Origin: Thermoflexales bacterium
GTDB taxonomy: Bacteria > Chloroflexota > Anaerolineae > Fen-1058
Assembly: GCA_016931085.1 (NCBI GenBank)
Contig: JAFGFO010000293.1
Location: 1 to 64,000, forward strand
DNA: 64,000 bases
Direction of reading: 5' to 3'
Shown: piece after piece, positions 9,301 through 15,119 of the stretch
Layout of the letters: the number at the start of each line of letters is the position of its first letter
Position numbering within the stretch: position 1 is the stretch's first letter
Translations under genes and position numbers: made by a program
Notes under the pieces: model-generated
The model's input: only the letters and a program-made list of their open reading frames with translations
Told to the model about the DNA's origin: nothing
Database searches by the model: none

Positions 9301-11077
9301 AGTGGCTGAGTACGCTCAGTCGCTGCCAGGCGTCGCCCACGCCGAGCACAACCTGTACACCTGTTCTCAAGATGCCATCAAGCACATCATTGAAACGGTG
9401 CAGGAGCAGCATCTCAATCGCGTGGTCGTTTCGTCGTGCACGCCCATCACCCACGAGCCGTTGTTTCAGGACGCCATTCGCCAGGCCGGACTCAATCCTT
9501 ATCTGTTCGAGATGGCCAACATCCGCAACCAGTGCTCGTGGGTTCACTCCAGTGACCGTGAGGGTGCAACGGTCAAGGCCAGGGATTTGGTGCGCATGGC
9601 TGTGGGGCGCGCGGCCGAACTGCTGCCGCTGCACACCAGCCAGGTGCCGGTGCAGCACGCGGCGCTGGTCGTCGGCGGCGGAGTGGCCGGCATGACGGCT
9701 GCACTCGCGCTGGCTGGCCAGGGCTTCCCGGTGCATCTGGTCGAACGCTCAGAGCGATTGGGTGGCAATTTATGGAATGTATACTTCCTGGCTGATACTG
9801 AGCACAGAGCGTCAGCCGACCCGCAATCCGCAACCCTTCGACTGCGCTCAGGGCAGGCCCAAAATCCAAAATCCAATGATCCTCAGGCCTATTTGCACGA
9901 GTTGATTGATAAGGTCGGTTCACATCCACTGATCAGCGTTTACCTCGAGACCGAGCTGGTCGAAACGGGCGGCTTTCAGGGCAATTTTGAGAGCCAGTTG
10001 CGGCGCACGGGGGGGTGTGGGGAGCCAATCACGACCATCCGGCATGGTGCGACGATCGTCGCCACCGGCGGGCGCGAGTATCGCGGCCCAGAGTACGGGC
10101 TGGGCCAAGACCCGCGCGTGATGACGCAACTGGATTTCGAGGCGCTGCTGGCTGGTGTTTCAGATACGCAATACGCAATACGCAATACGCAATCTGTCAT
10201 CATGATCCAATGTATCGGCCCGGCCGAAAAGTATTGTGCGCGCACCTGCTGCACCATCGCGCTCAAGAACGCGCTCAAGCTCAAGGAACTGAATCCTGGC
10301 GCTCAGGTGGTGATCCTGTACAAAGACATGCGCACCTACGGTTTTAAGGAACGCTTGTACACTGAGGCGAGGCGGCAGGGGGTGTTGTTTGTCCGTTACG
10401 ACGACGAGCACAAGCCGGAAGTAGCGGGCTTGCAACCTGAAACCTCTAACCTGCCACCTCTAACCATTAAAGTGTGGGAGCCATCTTTGAGGCAGGAATT
10501 GACGCTTGTTGCTGACTTGCTGGTGCTCGCCAGTCCCATCGTGCCGGCCGAGGGTGCTCGCGAGTTGGGCAAGGTGCTCAAGGTGTCGGCTGACCAGGAT
10601 GGCTTTTTCTTGGAAGCGCACGTCAAGCTGCGCCCGGTGGACTTTAGCAGCGACGGGATTTTTATGGCCGGCCTGGCGCACTATCCTAAATTCCTGGATG
10701 AGAGTATAATACAAGCACAGGCGGCCGCCGCGCGGGCAGCCATCATTCTCTCCAAAGATTTCGTCACCAGCAGCGCGCGCGTGGCCGTCATCGATCCGGC
10801 CAAGTGTGTGGGCTGCCTGACGTGCGTTCGCATTTGCCCATACGCTGTGCCCAAGGTCAAGCTGGATTTTTCAGGCGTGGGGGGTATCACGGGTGCCGCG
10901 TTTGTCGAGCCGGCGGCCTGCCACGGCTGTGGCTCGTGTGTGGCCGAATGCCCGGCCAAGGCCATTCAACTGATGCACTATACCGACGTGCAGATGTTGG
11001 CCAAGGTAGACGCGTTGTTCGCATGCTCGCCCCAGCCGGCTCTCGTGCCGGTGGAAGCGATACACGACCAACGATGA
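6356..11077 (+). CDS. Giant HdrA-GltD-HdrA flavo-iron-sulfur fusion, copy 1
   Basis: 1573 residues, about twice the length of ordinary HdrA. In order: HdrA FAD site (VVGGGIAGIQASLDLADSG, then GGHMAQLDKTFPTNDCAMC) at about 30-90; 4Fe-4S ferredoxin motif CTGCGECADVCPV near 133; a GltD/NfnB-like insert with N-terminal cluster Cys (CRDACPAGQ, CGRICNHRCEDAC) at 180-250 and a second dinucleotide fold (IIGAGPCGLTAA) to about 640; CLACGVCSECLSC near 660; the rest of the first HdrA; then a second HdrA-like unit (VCHCGSNIGGYLDVP near 967, VVGGGVAGMTAALAL near 1105); and two C-terminal ferredoxin motifs (CVGCLTCVRICPY, CHGCGSCVAECPAKA). HdrA proteins pass and may bifurcate electrons via FAD; the GltD part suggests NAD(P)H exchange. 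No HdrBC or hydrogenase is nearby. The MvhD partner follows. Start: ATG after GGGGG. Five short tandem arrays lie inside. Confidence 0.9.
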   Translation: MTGSESQMTILTVEQGKTHNSEPRTQNSLVGSVMVVGGGIAGIQASLDLADSGFKVYLVETKSAIGGHMAQLDKTFPTNDCAMCTISPKLVDVGRHHNIELMTDSEVVKLQGQAGDFTITVRHKPRYIDVSKCTGCGECADVCPVIIPGRFDEGLVVQRAAHKLYPQAVPNAYAIEKLGIAPCRDACPAGQRAQGYIALIREGRYDDAMRVIKEDNPFPGICGRICNHRCEDACNRNLVDEPLSIASLKRFVTDKVYAKPYEPPEPAERSYQERVAIIGAGPCGLTAAKDLCKLGYGVTIFEALPVAGGMLRVGVPEYRLPTWIVEREVQEIVDLGVDLRLNSPVADLDKLFEQGFSAVLIAVGAHEGRKLPIPGADLPEVLINTQFLRDVRLADEHPEIENPKSKIQNRHVLVLGGGNVAVDCARTAVRLGAAKVDMACLESRDKMPAHRYEIEEAEEEGVTMYPSHSFKRVVDNGGHVTGVEAVNVTFMEFDSEGRLNLSTEEGSEHVLPCDVVIFAIGQRAGLAFIPESAGVGVTGRATVAVNPNTFAATRPGVFAAGDATSGTAFVIEAVAAGHKVAESMHKYLRGEELEPKPKPELPVVQLTKAEVNERIARGEARVTPRVRMQALGAAQRARSFDEVNLGYTDEEAQAEAARCLACGVCSECLSCWYKCGVGAINHDMVERLEDVRAGAVILAPGYEVYNAKLSQEYGMGRYPNVVTALQFERLLSASGPTLGHIKRLSDNASPKKIAFLQCVGSRDQNHDYCSSVCCMYAAKEAIMAIEHARAEGEAELECHVFFMDMRSFSKGYEEYYRRAEKKYGVKYHRTRISALKENPANGNLILRYIGEEQSLLEEEFDLVVLSVGMEISEGVKQLGRSLGIELDEYGFCHTTLFDPLQSSRPGIYVAGPFREPKDIPESVVEASGAAAAAEGLLASSRGKLAREIVYPPERDVAGEELRIGVFVCHCGSNIGGYLDVPGVAEYAQSLPGVAHAEHNLYTCSQDAIKHIIETVQEQHLNRVVVSSCTPITHEPLFQDAIRQAGLNPYLFEMANIRNQCSWVHSSDREGATVKARDLVRMAVGRAAELLPLHTSQVPVQHAALVVGGGVAGMTAALALAGQGFPVHLVERSERLGGNLWNVYFLADTEHRASADPQSATLRLRSGQAQNPKSNDPQAYLHELIDKVGSHPLISVYLETELVETGGFQGNFESQLRRTGGCGEPITTIRHGATIVATGGREYRGPEYGLGQDPRVMTQLDFEALLAGVSDTQYAIRNTQSVIMIQCIGPAEKYCARTCCTIALKNALKLKELNPGAQVVILYKDMRTYGFKERLYTEARRQGVLFVRYDDEHKPEVAGLQPETSNLPPLTIKVWEPSLRQELTLVADLLVLASPIVPAEGARELGKVLKVSADQDGFFLEAHVKLRPVDFSSDGIFMAGLAHYPKFLDESIIQAQAAAARAAIILSKDFVTSSARVAVIDPAKCVGCLTCVRICPYAVPKVKLDFSGVGGITGAAFVEPAACHGCGSCVAECPAKAIQLMHYTDVQMLAKVDALFACSPQPALVPVEAIHDQR
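6407..6441. repeat. Heptamer array inside HdrA1, N-terminus
   Basis: Five 7-bp units: ACTCACA, ACTCGGA, ACCCAGA, ACTCAAA and ACTCTCT. It encodes 'HNSEPRTQNSL' just before the FAD fold. HdrA2 has a five-unit array of related but different sequence at the same place (15155-15189). Confidence 0.9.
7551..7585. repeat. Heptamer array inside HdrA1, absent from HdrA2
   Basis: Five units, AAATCGA, AAATCCA (three times) and AAATCGC. It encodes 'EIENPKSKIQNRH' in a surface loop just before the third dinucleotide-fold strand (VLVLGGGNVAVDCA). HdrA2 has no array here and is nine residues shorter. Confidence 0.9.
9814..9879. repeat. Heptamer array split by a 24-bp palindrome-like element, inside HdrA1
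   Basis: CCGCAAT and CCGCAAC, then a 24-bp element (9835-9858, containing CCTTCGACTGCGCTCAGGG), then CCAAAAT twice. The element reads 'LRLRSGQAQ', a peptide signature of dispersed palindromic repeats known from other bacterial genomes. HdrA2 has a simple array at this place (18530-18564). Confidence 0.85.
10164..10194. repeat. Heptamer array inside HdrA1
   Basis: ATACGCA repeated four times, encoding 'DTQYAIRNTQS' in a loop. HdrA2 has a CCTGAAA/ACCTTAA-type array in the same loop (18863-18893). Confidence 0.9.
10431..10465. repeat. Heptamer array inside HdrA1
   Basis: Five units, TGCAACC, TGAAACC, TCTAACC, TGCCACC and TCTAACC. It encodes 'LQPETSNLPPLT'. HdrA2 carries a longer array at the same loop (19109-19186). 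Confidence 0.88.
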
Positions 11078-11214
11078 AAATTTTTTGCCGAAGGCACGCA
11101 GAGATGCACAGAGCTTGGCAGACACGAAGCGCACAGAGCTTTTCTCTGTGTGTCTCTGTGTCTCCTCCGTGTAGCTCTGTGTAAAAGAGCTATTTTCGAG
11201 GGAGTTGTTGCAAC
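11078..11214. repeat. Intergenic repeat region between HdrA1 and mvhD1
   Basis: 137 bp without a gene, built from variants of CACAGAG / CTCTGTG (for example CACAGAG 11131-11137 and CTCTGTG 11143-11149, loop CTTTT). It can fold into imperfect hairpins and resembles the low-complexity intergenic repeats at 30379-30498 and 56881-56942. It ends at GAGGGAGTTGTTGCAAC just before the mvhD1 ATG. Confidence 0.6.
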
Positions 11215-11655
11215 ATGGCCACAGAGTTTGACGCGCAGATCATCGCCTTTTGCTGCCATTATTGCGCCTACGCCGCGGCCGACCTGGCCGGCTCCATGCG
11301 CCTGGAATATCCAACCGCCATCAAGATCATCGAGCTGCCGTGCAGCGGCAAGCTCGACGTGGGACACGTGCTGCGCGCGTTTGAAGACGGCGCCGACGGC
11401 GTAATGGTGGCCGGCTGACTGGAGGGCGAGTGCCATTACCTGGAAGGTAATCTCAATGCCCGGCGGCGAGTCGAATACATCCGCAAGCTGCTCAAGGATA
11501 TTGGTCTAGAGGAGCAGCGCATCCAGATGGTCAACCTGTCGGCGGCCATGGGCGGGCAATTTGCTTTTTACGCTGCTGACATGGCGGCCGAAATTAAACG
11601 CTTGGGGCCTAATCCGCTGCGCGTTGGGCGCAAGCCAGAAACTAGAGAATCGTAG
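11215..11655 (+). CDS. mvhD: MvhD-like iron-sulfur subunit, selenoprotein (in-frame TGA at codon 68), copy 1
   Basis: The frame runs ATG 11215 to TAG 11653-11655 with one internal TGA at 11416-11418, giving 146 residues, the usual length for MvhD (methyl-viologen-reducing hydrogenase delta subunit). N-terminal motifs CCHYCAYAAADLAG and PCSGKLD and C-terminal GECHYLEGN, ARRRVEYIRKLL are on opposite sides of the TGA. Family members have Cys there (GC-x-x-GDCHY), so the residue is read as selenocysteine: VAG-U-LEGECHY. Archaeal VhuD has Sec in this family. A hairpin follows at the distance expected for a bacterial SECIS. MvhD carries electrons through a 2Fe-2S cluster to HdrA, here the fusion just upstream. 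A pseudogene is unlikely because the second copy has TGA at the same codon. No selA/B/C/D is in the window. Confidence 0.88.
11416..11460 (+). promoter_or_regulatory. Selenocysteine codon and candidate bacterial SECIS, mvhD1
   Basis: TGA at 11416-11418, then 16 nt, then stem ATTACC (11435-11440) / GGTAAT (11446-11451) with loop TGGAA. Lower stems GAG (11428-11430) / CTC (11452-11454) and GGC (11425-11427) / GCC (11458-11460) extend it across a 4-nt bulge and an AAT bulge. In mvhD2 the GAG/CTC pair becomes GAG/TTC, which still pairs. Confidence 0.7.
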
Positions 11656-11663
11656 GAGGAGCC

Positions 11664-12062
11664 ATGGACGAAAAGCAAGCCTATATATTGGTCGTGGACG
11701 ACGACCCCGATATTTTAGACGGCATCCTGGCCGTGCTGGCCAGCCAGCCGTACCGTGTCTTGACGGCCAGGGATGGACGGCGCTGCTTGGAGATGGTCCA
11801 GCTCGAAGCGCCCGATTTGCTCATCCTGGACTTGCTCATGCCTCGCATGGACGGTTTTGCCGTCATTCGCGAGCTGCGCGAGAACCCTCAGTACCCCGAT
11901 TTCCCCATCATGGTCCTGACGACAGTGGTGGAAGATGCCAGCCGCCGGCGCTACGAGCTGGAAACAGGCATGGGTATGGATGTGCAGGATTATATCCAGA
12001 AACCCGTCTTGCCTGGCGAGCTGCTGCGCCGCATCGGACAGCTCCTGGCGCCTTCCACGTAG
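11664..12062 (+). CDS. Stand-alone CheY-like receiver protein
   Basis: 132 residues, receiver domain only: acidic residues D12-D14, phosphoacceptor D56 in 'DLLILDLLMPRMDG', and K113 in 'YIQKPVLPGELL'. There is no output domain, so it probably acts through protein contact or as a phosphorelay intermediate. GAGGAG precedes the ATG, 8 nt after the mvhD1 stop, so it is co-transcribed with the redox genes. The following two histidine kinases are its likely partners. The 105 bp between its stop and the next gene's GTG holds no other gene. Confidence 0.93.
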   Translation: MDEKQAYILVVDDDPDILDGILAVLASQPYRVLTARDGRRCLEMVQLEAPDLLILDLLMPRMDGFAVIRELRENPQYPDFPIMVLTTVVEDASRRRYELETGMGMDVQDYIQKPVLPGELLRRIGQLLAPST

Positions 12063-12167
12063 AACACACGAGTGCCCTCTGGGCGGCATGCTTTTCACCA
12101 AAACCGAGAATCTCGTGTTGGTGGCCGTAGGCTTAACCTTAGCCTTAACCTTATTTTCGGAGGTTTT

Positions 12168-13544
12168 GTGGAGACGATCACGCCAGAAGCAGTCGAGTTG
12201 TCACGCCAATTGCGCCAGCACCTCGTCTTGCGTTGGTGGGCCATTATGGGCATCTTGGCCGCCGTGGCGGTGGCTCGCCTGGCCTTCACTATCGGTGTGG
12301 CGTGGGGGCCCGTGCTGGCTGTGACGGCGATTATCGCTGGATACAACCTGGCGTTTGCATGGTGGGCGCGCCGCCTGGAACGTCTCTCCCAGTACGCCCG
12401 CGAGTTCGCCAGCGTGCAGATCGTCGCCGACTTGCTGGCCTTGACTGCGCTGCTGCACTTTACCGGTGGGATCGAGAACCCTTTTTTCTTGTTTTATTTT
12501 ATCCATATCGGCTTGGGCAGCGTGCTGCTGCCGGCGCGTGATATCTACCGTGTAACGGCTTTAGCGATTGGGATGTTTGCCGGCCTGGCCGTGGGCGAGT
12601 ATGCAGCCTGGCTGCCGCACTTTCACCTCGCCGGGTTTTTGCCAGCCGGCGTCGAGTTGAGCCGCCACCTGGCCTACGTGGCGGCCGGCTTGGGGGCCTT
12701 CGCCATCACCTTGAGCCTGGTGGCCGTGGCGGCCACGCGAGTCACGGCGGAGCTGCACCGGCGGCGCGCCGAACAAGCCGCCGCCCGCCAACACGAGTTG
12801 GAACAGGCACGCAACCGGCTGGCTGAATTGGATCGCATGCGCACGTTCTTCCTGGCGTTGGCATCGCACGATCTCAAGACGCCTCTGGCTGTGGCCATCA
12901 ACTATATATACGCTATCCTTGGTGGTTACGCCGGCCAAGTCGCCCCCAACCAGCAGCGCTGGCTGGAGCGATCCGTGGCGCGTTTGCAGGAATTGGTCCA
13001 GTTGATCGATGATTTTCTCGACGTGTCGCAACTGGATGAGGCGCGTATCCATCAAGAGATGCAGCCGGTTGACCTGGTCGAAATCATGCGCCTGGCCGTG
13101 GATCACGTCAGCAGCCGAGCCAGGGATAAAGACATACGTTTGTGCGTCAGTGTGCCGGACGGCCCGCTGCTGATACAGGGTTCACCCAAGCGCTTGCGCT
13201 GCATGGTGAGCAATCTGTTGGATAACGGCATCAAGTTTACTCCGGACGGCGGGCAGGTAGAGCTGGTTTTGATGGCAGAGTCTGATGGCGTGCGGATCGA
13301 AGTCTCGGATACAGGTGTGGGGATCCCGGCGCAGCATCTGCCGCACGTTTTTGAAGATTATTTCCGCGTCCGGCGTGACGAGTTCGTGCCGGGCGCCGGC
13401 CTGGGCCTTTGCACGGCGCGGCGCATCGTCGAGGCACACGGCGGCCAAATTTGGGCTCAAAGCCCTTACTGTGCAGAGCATAGCGGCAGCAAGTTCGTGT
13501 GCCGCTTGAGCCGGATTGAGAAACAGGACGCGAGCGATGAATGA
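12168..13544 (+). CDS. Membrane sensor histidine kinase
   Basis: 458 residues from GTG at 12168, chosen because GGAGG lies 5 nt upstream; an earlier in-frame start at 12072 has no such site and adds unlikely sequence. The N-terminal half has about five or six membrane spans (residues ~22-185) with 'FTGGIENPFFLFYFIHIG', a pattern often seen in membrane-embedded sensor domains. A short coiled coil follows. The phosphoacceptor box is 'LASHDLKTPLAV' with His234. The HATPase has the N-box 'MVSNLLDNGIKFTPDGG', G1 'SDTGVGIP' and G2 'GAGLGLCTARRIVEAHGG'. It overlaps the next kinase by 8 nt. The sensed cue is unknown; the linkage to HdrA/MvhD suggests redox or membrane energisation, as inference. Confidence 0.92.
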   Translation: METITPEAVELSRQLRQHLVLRWWAIMGILAAVAVARLAFTIGVAWGPVLAVTAIIAGYNLAFAWWARRLERLSQYAREFASVQIVADLLALTALLHFTGGIENPFFLFYFIHIGLGSVLLPARDIYRVTALAIGMFAGLAVGEYAAWLPHFHLAGFLPAGVELSRHLAYVAAGLGAFAITLSLVAVAATRVTAELHRRRAEQAAARQHELEQARNRLAELDRMRTFFLALASHDLKTPLAVAINYIYAILGGYAGQVAPNQQRWLERSVARLQELVQLIDDFLDVSQLDEARIHQEMQPVDLVEIMRLAVDHVSSRARDKDIRLCVSVPDGPLLIQGSPKRLRCMVSNLLDNGIKFTPDGGQVELVLMAESDGVRIEVSDTGVGIPAQHLPHVFEDYFRVRRDEFVPGAGLGLCTARRIVEAHGGQIWAQSPYCAEHSGSKFVCRLSRIEKQDASDE

Positions 13545-14742
13545 CCAGATGGACGTTCTCGAGCACTTGCAGATGAGCGAGCTCTTCGGCGAGCTGGAAG
13601 CGAGCGAGTTGGCCGGCCTGGTCCCCCTATTTCAGTGTGAATCTTGGGCCGAGAACCAGGTGCTGTTTGCCGAGGGAGAGCTGGCGGAGAAACTGATGAT
13701 CGTCGTCACGGGCAAATTGGCCTTGGACAAGAAAATCCAGTTGGGGCGAAGCGGCCAACGCGAGCGCATGGCTACCATCGGTTACGTGGAAGACGGCGAG
13801 ACGGCTGGTTGGTCAAGCCTGGCCATGCCATACATTTACACCACCACAGCCGTGGCCCTGGAACCCTCGTGTGCCTTGGTCGCCGATGGCGTGCGACTGC
13901 GCGAGTACTTGCGGGCCAATCCGCTGGTAGGCTTCAAGGTGATGGGCGTGGTGGCCAGGGTGGCCGGCTCGCGTTACAAAGATGCCATGAGTACGCTGGT
14001 CTATTTCCTGTCCATCGTCTCGCACGAGCTGCGAGCGCCGTTAGCCGCGGTCGAAAACTATTTGCACGTGATGCTGGAAGGCTTTGCCGGCGAGATTAGC
14101 GACAAGCAGCGGCGCATGCTCGGGCGGAGCATCTCGCGCGTCCACGATCTGCGCGCTTTGATCGGCGATCTCGTGGACCTGGCGCGCATGCGCCCGGAAC
14201 AAATCCAGGCCGATTTTGAATGGCTGGACCCGTCCGAGGTCGGCGCCGAATCCATCGAAGATGTGCGGCTGGCAGCGGCCGAAAAGGAGATCAAGATCAA
14301 GGTCGATCGCCCACCCGAGTTTTTCAAGGTCGTGGGCGCGCGGCGGCGCCTGCGCCAGGTCTTTACCAATCTGCTGTCCAATGCAATCAAATTTTCACCG
14401 GAAGGCAGTTCGGTCACCTTCCGTGCTTATTATACGCCCAGGCTTGTGGTGTTTGAGATAGACGACGAGGGCATCGGGATTTCACCTCAAGACCAGGCGC
14501 ATATCTTTGACGAGTTTTTCAGGGCGGATAACGTGAGCCAAGTGGCCGGTTTAGGCTTGGGCTTGTCCATTGCCAAAAAGATTGTTGAGGCCCACCGTGG
14601 CCAAATCGTTGTCCAGAGCCCTTATAGCCCGGACAAGCCGGGCACGCGCTTTACCGTGTCTATGCCGCGCGATTTGCAAACGCCTGACGAAAAACGTAGC
14701 GGCGGCATCCCCATGCCGCCGCCAGGTGGAGGTACAGTGTGA
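13537..14742 (+). CDS. Soluble histidine kinase with N-terminal cyclic-nucleotide-binding-like domain
   Basis: 401 residues from ATG 13537, with AGGA upstream and an 8-nt overlap with the preceding kinase. Residues ~5-140 resemble a CAP effector domain: 'LEHLQMSELFGELEASELAGLVPLF' start, then 'GELAEKLMIVVTGKLAL', then 'GYVEDGETAGWSSLAM'. The phosphate-binding cassette is not canonical, so it may bind another ligand or none. The phosphoacceptor box is 'SIVSHELRAPLAAVENYL' with His163. The HATPase has the N-box 'VFTNLLSNAIKFSPEG', G1 'DDEGIGIS' and G2 'GLGLGLSIAKKIVEAHRG'. No membrane span is evident. A kinase with this effector domain beside a membrane kinase and two lone receivers suggests a branched phosphorelay. 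Confidence 0.88.
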   Translation: MNDQMDVLEHLQMSELFGELEASELAGLVPLFQCESWAENQVLFAEGELAEKLMIVVTGKLALDKKIQLGRSGQRERMATIGYVEDGETAGWSSLAMPYIYTTTAVALEPSCALVADGVRLREYLRANPLVGFKVMGVVARVAGSRYKDAMSTLVYFLSIVSHELRAPLAAVENYLHVMLEGFAGEISDKQRRMLGRSISRVHDLRALIGDLVDLARMRPEQIQADFEWLDPSEVGAESIEDVRLAAAEKEIKIKVDRPPEFFKVVGARRRLRQVFTNLLSNAIKFSPEGSSVTFRAYYTPRLVVFEIDDEGIGISPQDQAHIFDEFFRADNVSQVAGLGLGLSIAKKIVEAHRGQIVVQSPYSPDKPGTRFTVSMPRDLQTPDEKRSGGIPMPPPGGGTV

Positions 14743-15119
14743 CCCGCCAGGCGCGCATTCTGCTGATTGACGACGACCGCGACTTTGTCGAAGCGACCGT
14801 CGCGGTGTTGGCGAGCGTTTACCGGGTGGACGTGGCCTACGATGGCGCAAACGGTTTGCGGCAGGCTCGCCAGACCCGGCCTGACTTGATCATTCTAGAC
14901 GTGATCATGCCAGGCCAGGACGGTTTCCAGGTATGCCGCCAGATCGAGGCTGACCCATCCCTGGCGGGCGTGCCGGTGATTTTGTTGACCAGCCTGCCGA
15001 ATGGCGTGAACCTGCCGGCCGCGCCGGATGAAGGCCCCTGCGCGGCCGCTTACCTGGAAAAGCCGCTGCGCCCGGCCGAATTGCTGCGTCAGGTGAGCCG
15101 TGCGCTTGGAGGTGCGTAA
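14739..15119 (+). CDS. Stand-alone receiver protein, second
   Basis: 126 residues from GTG 14739, in a GTGA overlap with the preceding kinase and after GGTGGAGG. Receiver motifs: D11-D13, phosphoacceptor D54 in 'DLIILDVIMPGQDG', and K108 in 'YLEKPLRPAELL'. There is no output domain. The stop TAA overlaps the ATG of HdrA2 (TAATG), so it is translationally coupled both to the kinase and to the redox protein. It could modulate the kinase or contact the redox complex directly. Confidence 0.93.
   Translation: MTRQARILLIDDDRDFVEATVAVLASVYRVDVAYDGANGLRQARQTRPDLIILDVIMPGQDGFQVCRQIEADPSLAGVPVILLTSLPNGVNLPAAPDEGPCAAAYLEKPLRPAELLRQVSRALGGA

Noticed and set aside
9835..9858. Insertion-sequence end or target duplication
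   Set aside because: Only 24 bp, no transposase frame and no direct repeats besides the heptamers.
11215..11418. mvhD1 as a 67-residue pseudogene ended by TGA
   Set aside because: Conserved MvhD sequence continues in frame to a normal end, and the second copy has the same TGA at the same codon with the same downstream hairpin.
12072..12167. Earlier start for the membrane histidine kinase
   Set aside because: No ribosome site, whereas GTG 12168 follows GGAGG at good distance.
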